Below are positions 21,431 through 23,101 of a stretch of 23,101 nt of DNA, in pieces. Source of the DNA: Clostridia bacterium (lineage in GTDB: Bacteria > Bacillota_A > Clostridia > Oscillospirales > CAG-272); contig JAFTRQ010000159.1 of NCBI GenBank assembly GCA_017462125.1, positions 1-23,101 of the forward strand. The letters are read 5' to 3'. Position numbers and translations under genes: made by a program. The notes beneath the pieces are model-generated. The model saw only the letters and a list, made by a program, of their open reading frames with translations, was not told where the DNA came from and did no database searches. How positions within the stretch are numbered: the first letter of the stretch is position 1; the number at the start of each line of letters is the position of its first letter.

Positions 21431-23029
21431 ATGTCAAAAACACAAAAAATCATCCTTGCCGTCTCCGCCGTGGTCATTATCGCACTTCTGGTGGTAGCAG
21501 GCGTTACCGCGGGTGATGGAATTCACGGCACCTTCTGGTCGCTCTTCCCGCCCGTTGTCGCAATCGGCTTGGCTCTCATCACAAAATAGGTCTACAGCTC
21601 CCTCTTCATCGGTATTCTCACCGGTGCGCTCCTGCACAGCAACTTCTCCTTCACAGGCACGATGGACACACTGATCGGTGACGGTCTGATCTCTGCAGTT
21701 GAAGGCAACGCAGGTATCTTTATTTTCCTTATTGAGCTCGGCATCATCGTCGCTCTCGTCAACCGTGCAGGCGCGGCACAGGCATTCGGCCGTTGGGCAG
21801 AAAAGAATATCAAAACCAAGATCGGTGCGATCCTTGCAACCTTCGTGCTTGGTGTGCTGATCTTCATCGACGACTATTTCAACTGCCTCACCGTCGGCTC
21901 GGTTATGTCCCCTATTACCGACTCCAAGAAAATTTCTCGCGCGAAGCTTTCGTATCTGATCGACGCAACGGCGGCTCCCGTTTGTATGATCGCACCGATC
22001 TCCTCCTGGGCAGCGGCAGTCTCCTCCAGCATCCCCGAGGATATGGACATCGGCATGTCGGGTCTTGAGCTCTTCGTCCGCGCGATTCCCTTCAATTTCT
22101 ATTCTCTGCTCACCTTCGTATTCATCATCGCCATCACGCTGATGGGCTTTGACTACGGCAAGATGGCAGAGTTCGAGATCAAGGCACAGAACGGCGACCT
22201 CGGCATCCTTGGCAAAAAGGACGAGGCTGAGGATGAAAATCTCCGCGGAAGTGTGCTCGACCTGATCATCCCCATCATCATTCTCATCGTTGTTTGCATC
22301 CTTGCCCTGATGTATGTCGGCGGTTTCTTTGATGCATCAAACGATTACTATATGGACTTTGTTGGTGCGTTCGGTGACACTGATGCAACGGTAGGTCTGC
22401 CTTGGGGCGGTCTTATCTCTCTGGTGCTGATCATTGTCTATCTGATCCTTCGCCGTCACGTTGACTTCAAGGGTGCGATGGAGGCGGTTCCCCAAGGCTT
22501 TATCGCTATGGTTCCCGCGATCCTCATTCTTACCTTCGCAAGCGGCCTGAAGAACACCACCAATCTGCTTGGCAGTGACGATTTCGTTAAGAGCATTATG
22601 GAGAACGCAAGCAGTCTCGCATCCCTGCTTCCCGCAGTGATCTTCTTAGTTGCATGCTTCATCTCCTTTGCAACCGGCACAAGCTGGGGCACCTTCGGAA
22701 TCCTCATTCCCATCGTGCTCAGCGTATTCCCCGTTGGCGATCCCCTGCTCTTCATCGGTATCTCCGCGTGCCTTGCGGGCGCGGTCTGCGGTGACCATTG
22801 CTCCCCCATCTCCGATACCACCATTATGGCATCGGCAGGCGGACAGTGTAACCACGTTGACCACGTATCCACGCAGCTGCCCTATGCTATTACAGTTGCG
22901 ACGATCTCCTTCATAATGTTCATTATTTCGGGCTTTGTGCAGAACGCATGGATCTGTCTGCCCATCGGCGTCGTGCTGACCGTCGGTACACTCTTTGTTA
23001 TCAAGATGATCACAAAGAAAAAGGCTTAA
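21431..23029 (+). pseudogene. lysW: NhaC-superfamily lysine transporter (LysW type) interrupted by one in-frame TAG
   Basis: Read from ATG 21431 (AAAGGA 9 nt upstream) to TAA 23029, the frame has 532 codons. It is intact except for TAG at 21587-21589, codon 53. The first part runs from MSKTQKIILA to LALITK; after the stop the frame continues directly with VYSSLFIGILTGALL and then 11 or so membrane helices, FIDDYFNCLTVGSVM and a conserved CGDHCSPISDTT block, all typical of the NhaC superfamily. From memory, relatives have Glu at the stop position (TKEVYSSLF), so GAG to TAG would be one base change. The lysine riboswitch upstream indicates lysine uptake (proposed LysW transporters). The first ATG after the stop (21662) has no ribosome binding site. 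The gene may be recently dead, the base miscalled, or the stop suppressed. Confidence 0.85.
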
Positions 23030-23061
23030 GCTACATTACTTATAAAAAAACAAAAACCACG

Positions 23062-23101
23062 GGGTTGGCGTGATACTCTTAACGGAGTATCACGCCAACC
23101 C
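23062..23101 (+). terminator. 17-bp terminator hairpin at the window edge
   Basis: GGGTTGGCGTGATACTC (23062-23078) pairs perfectly with its complement (23085-23101) around a 6-nt loop. The T-tail lies beyond the window. A run of seven As precedes it, so it may also act on the opposite strand. Confidence 0.8.

Noticed and set aside
21587..21589. Genome-wide reassignment of TAG to an amino acid
   Set aside because: hemW ends in TAG at the expected family length, and no other gene here has an internal TAG.

Overview
The window looks like a chromosomal segment of a spore-forming Clostridia bacterium (Bacillota), probably a gut-type lineage near the Oscillospirales/Christensenellales. The grounds are spoVAC, the lepA-hemW pair, an RNase J with a basic N-terminal extension, an AbrB-type regulator, a lysine (L-box) riboswitch, strong AGGAGG-type ribosome binding sites and many TTGACA-17-TATAAT-like promoters. 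I see no phage genes, transposase, tRNA or rRNA.

Layout. (1) 1-2055: a monocistronic ABC exporter half-transporter on +, with a clear promoter and a perfect-palindrome terminator. (2) 2173-3567, -: a transglutaminase-like lipoprotein driven by a perfect consensus promoter. (3) 3632-4635: a gene-free kilobase holding a candidate structured RNA with a terminator, a UUCG-type hairpin and an array of eight degenerate 18-bp repeats spaced about 70 bp apart. (4) 4636-8147, -: a DUF1292 protein with its own promoter, and the lepA-hemW operon. (5) 8485-8577, +: a 30-residue Cys-rich hydrophobic peptide, then, on -, a multi-zinc-ribbon protein whose leader carries a hairpin-rich insert bounded by direct repeats, and a membrane-anchored SurA/PrsA-like protein. 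(6) 11544-14243, -: RNase J behind a 320-nt structured leader, and a small membrane protein. (7) 14463-18115, +: an AbrB-family regulator with a Zn ribbon, then an operon of a galactokinase-like GHMP kinase, a membrane protein, a WalJ/YycJ-type metallo-beta-lactamase protein and rlmH. (8) 18155-19845, -: a coiled-coil protein and a MalY/PatB-type C-S lyase. (9) 20000-21012: spoVAC under a sigma-G-like promoter, converging with a small lipoprotein. (10) 21127-23101, +: promoter, lysine riboswitch, Shine-Dalgarno (SD) sequestering hairpin, NhaC-superfamily (LysW-type) lysine transporter and terminator.

The strongest observations are these: the riboswitch-controlled lysine transporter is broken at codon 53 by a single in-frame TAG while the rest of its reading frame is intact; the repeat array at 4027-4581 has a dimeric ~137-bp higher-order structure and no protein association that I recognise; the RNase J leader is long and heavily folded; and the spoVAC promoter has an 11-bp inverted repeat straddling its -10 box. 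Most genes are ordinary housekeeping genes. The accessory content lies mainly in the intergenic regions.
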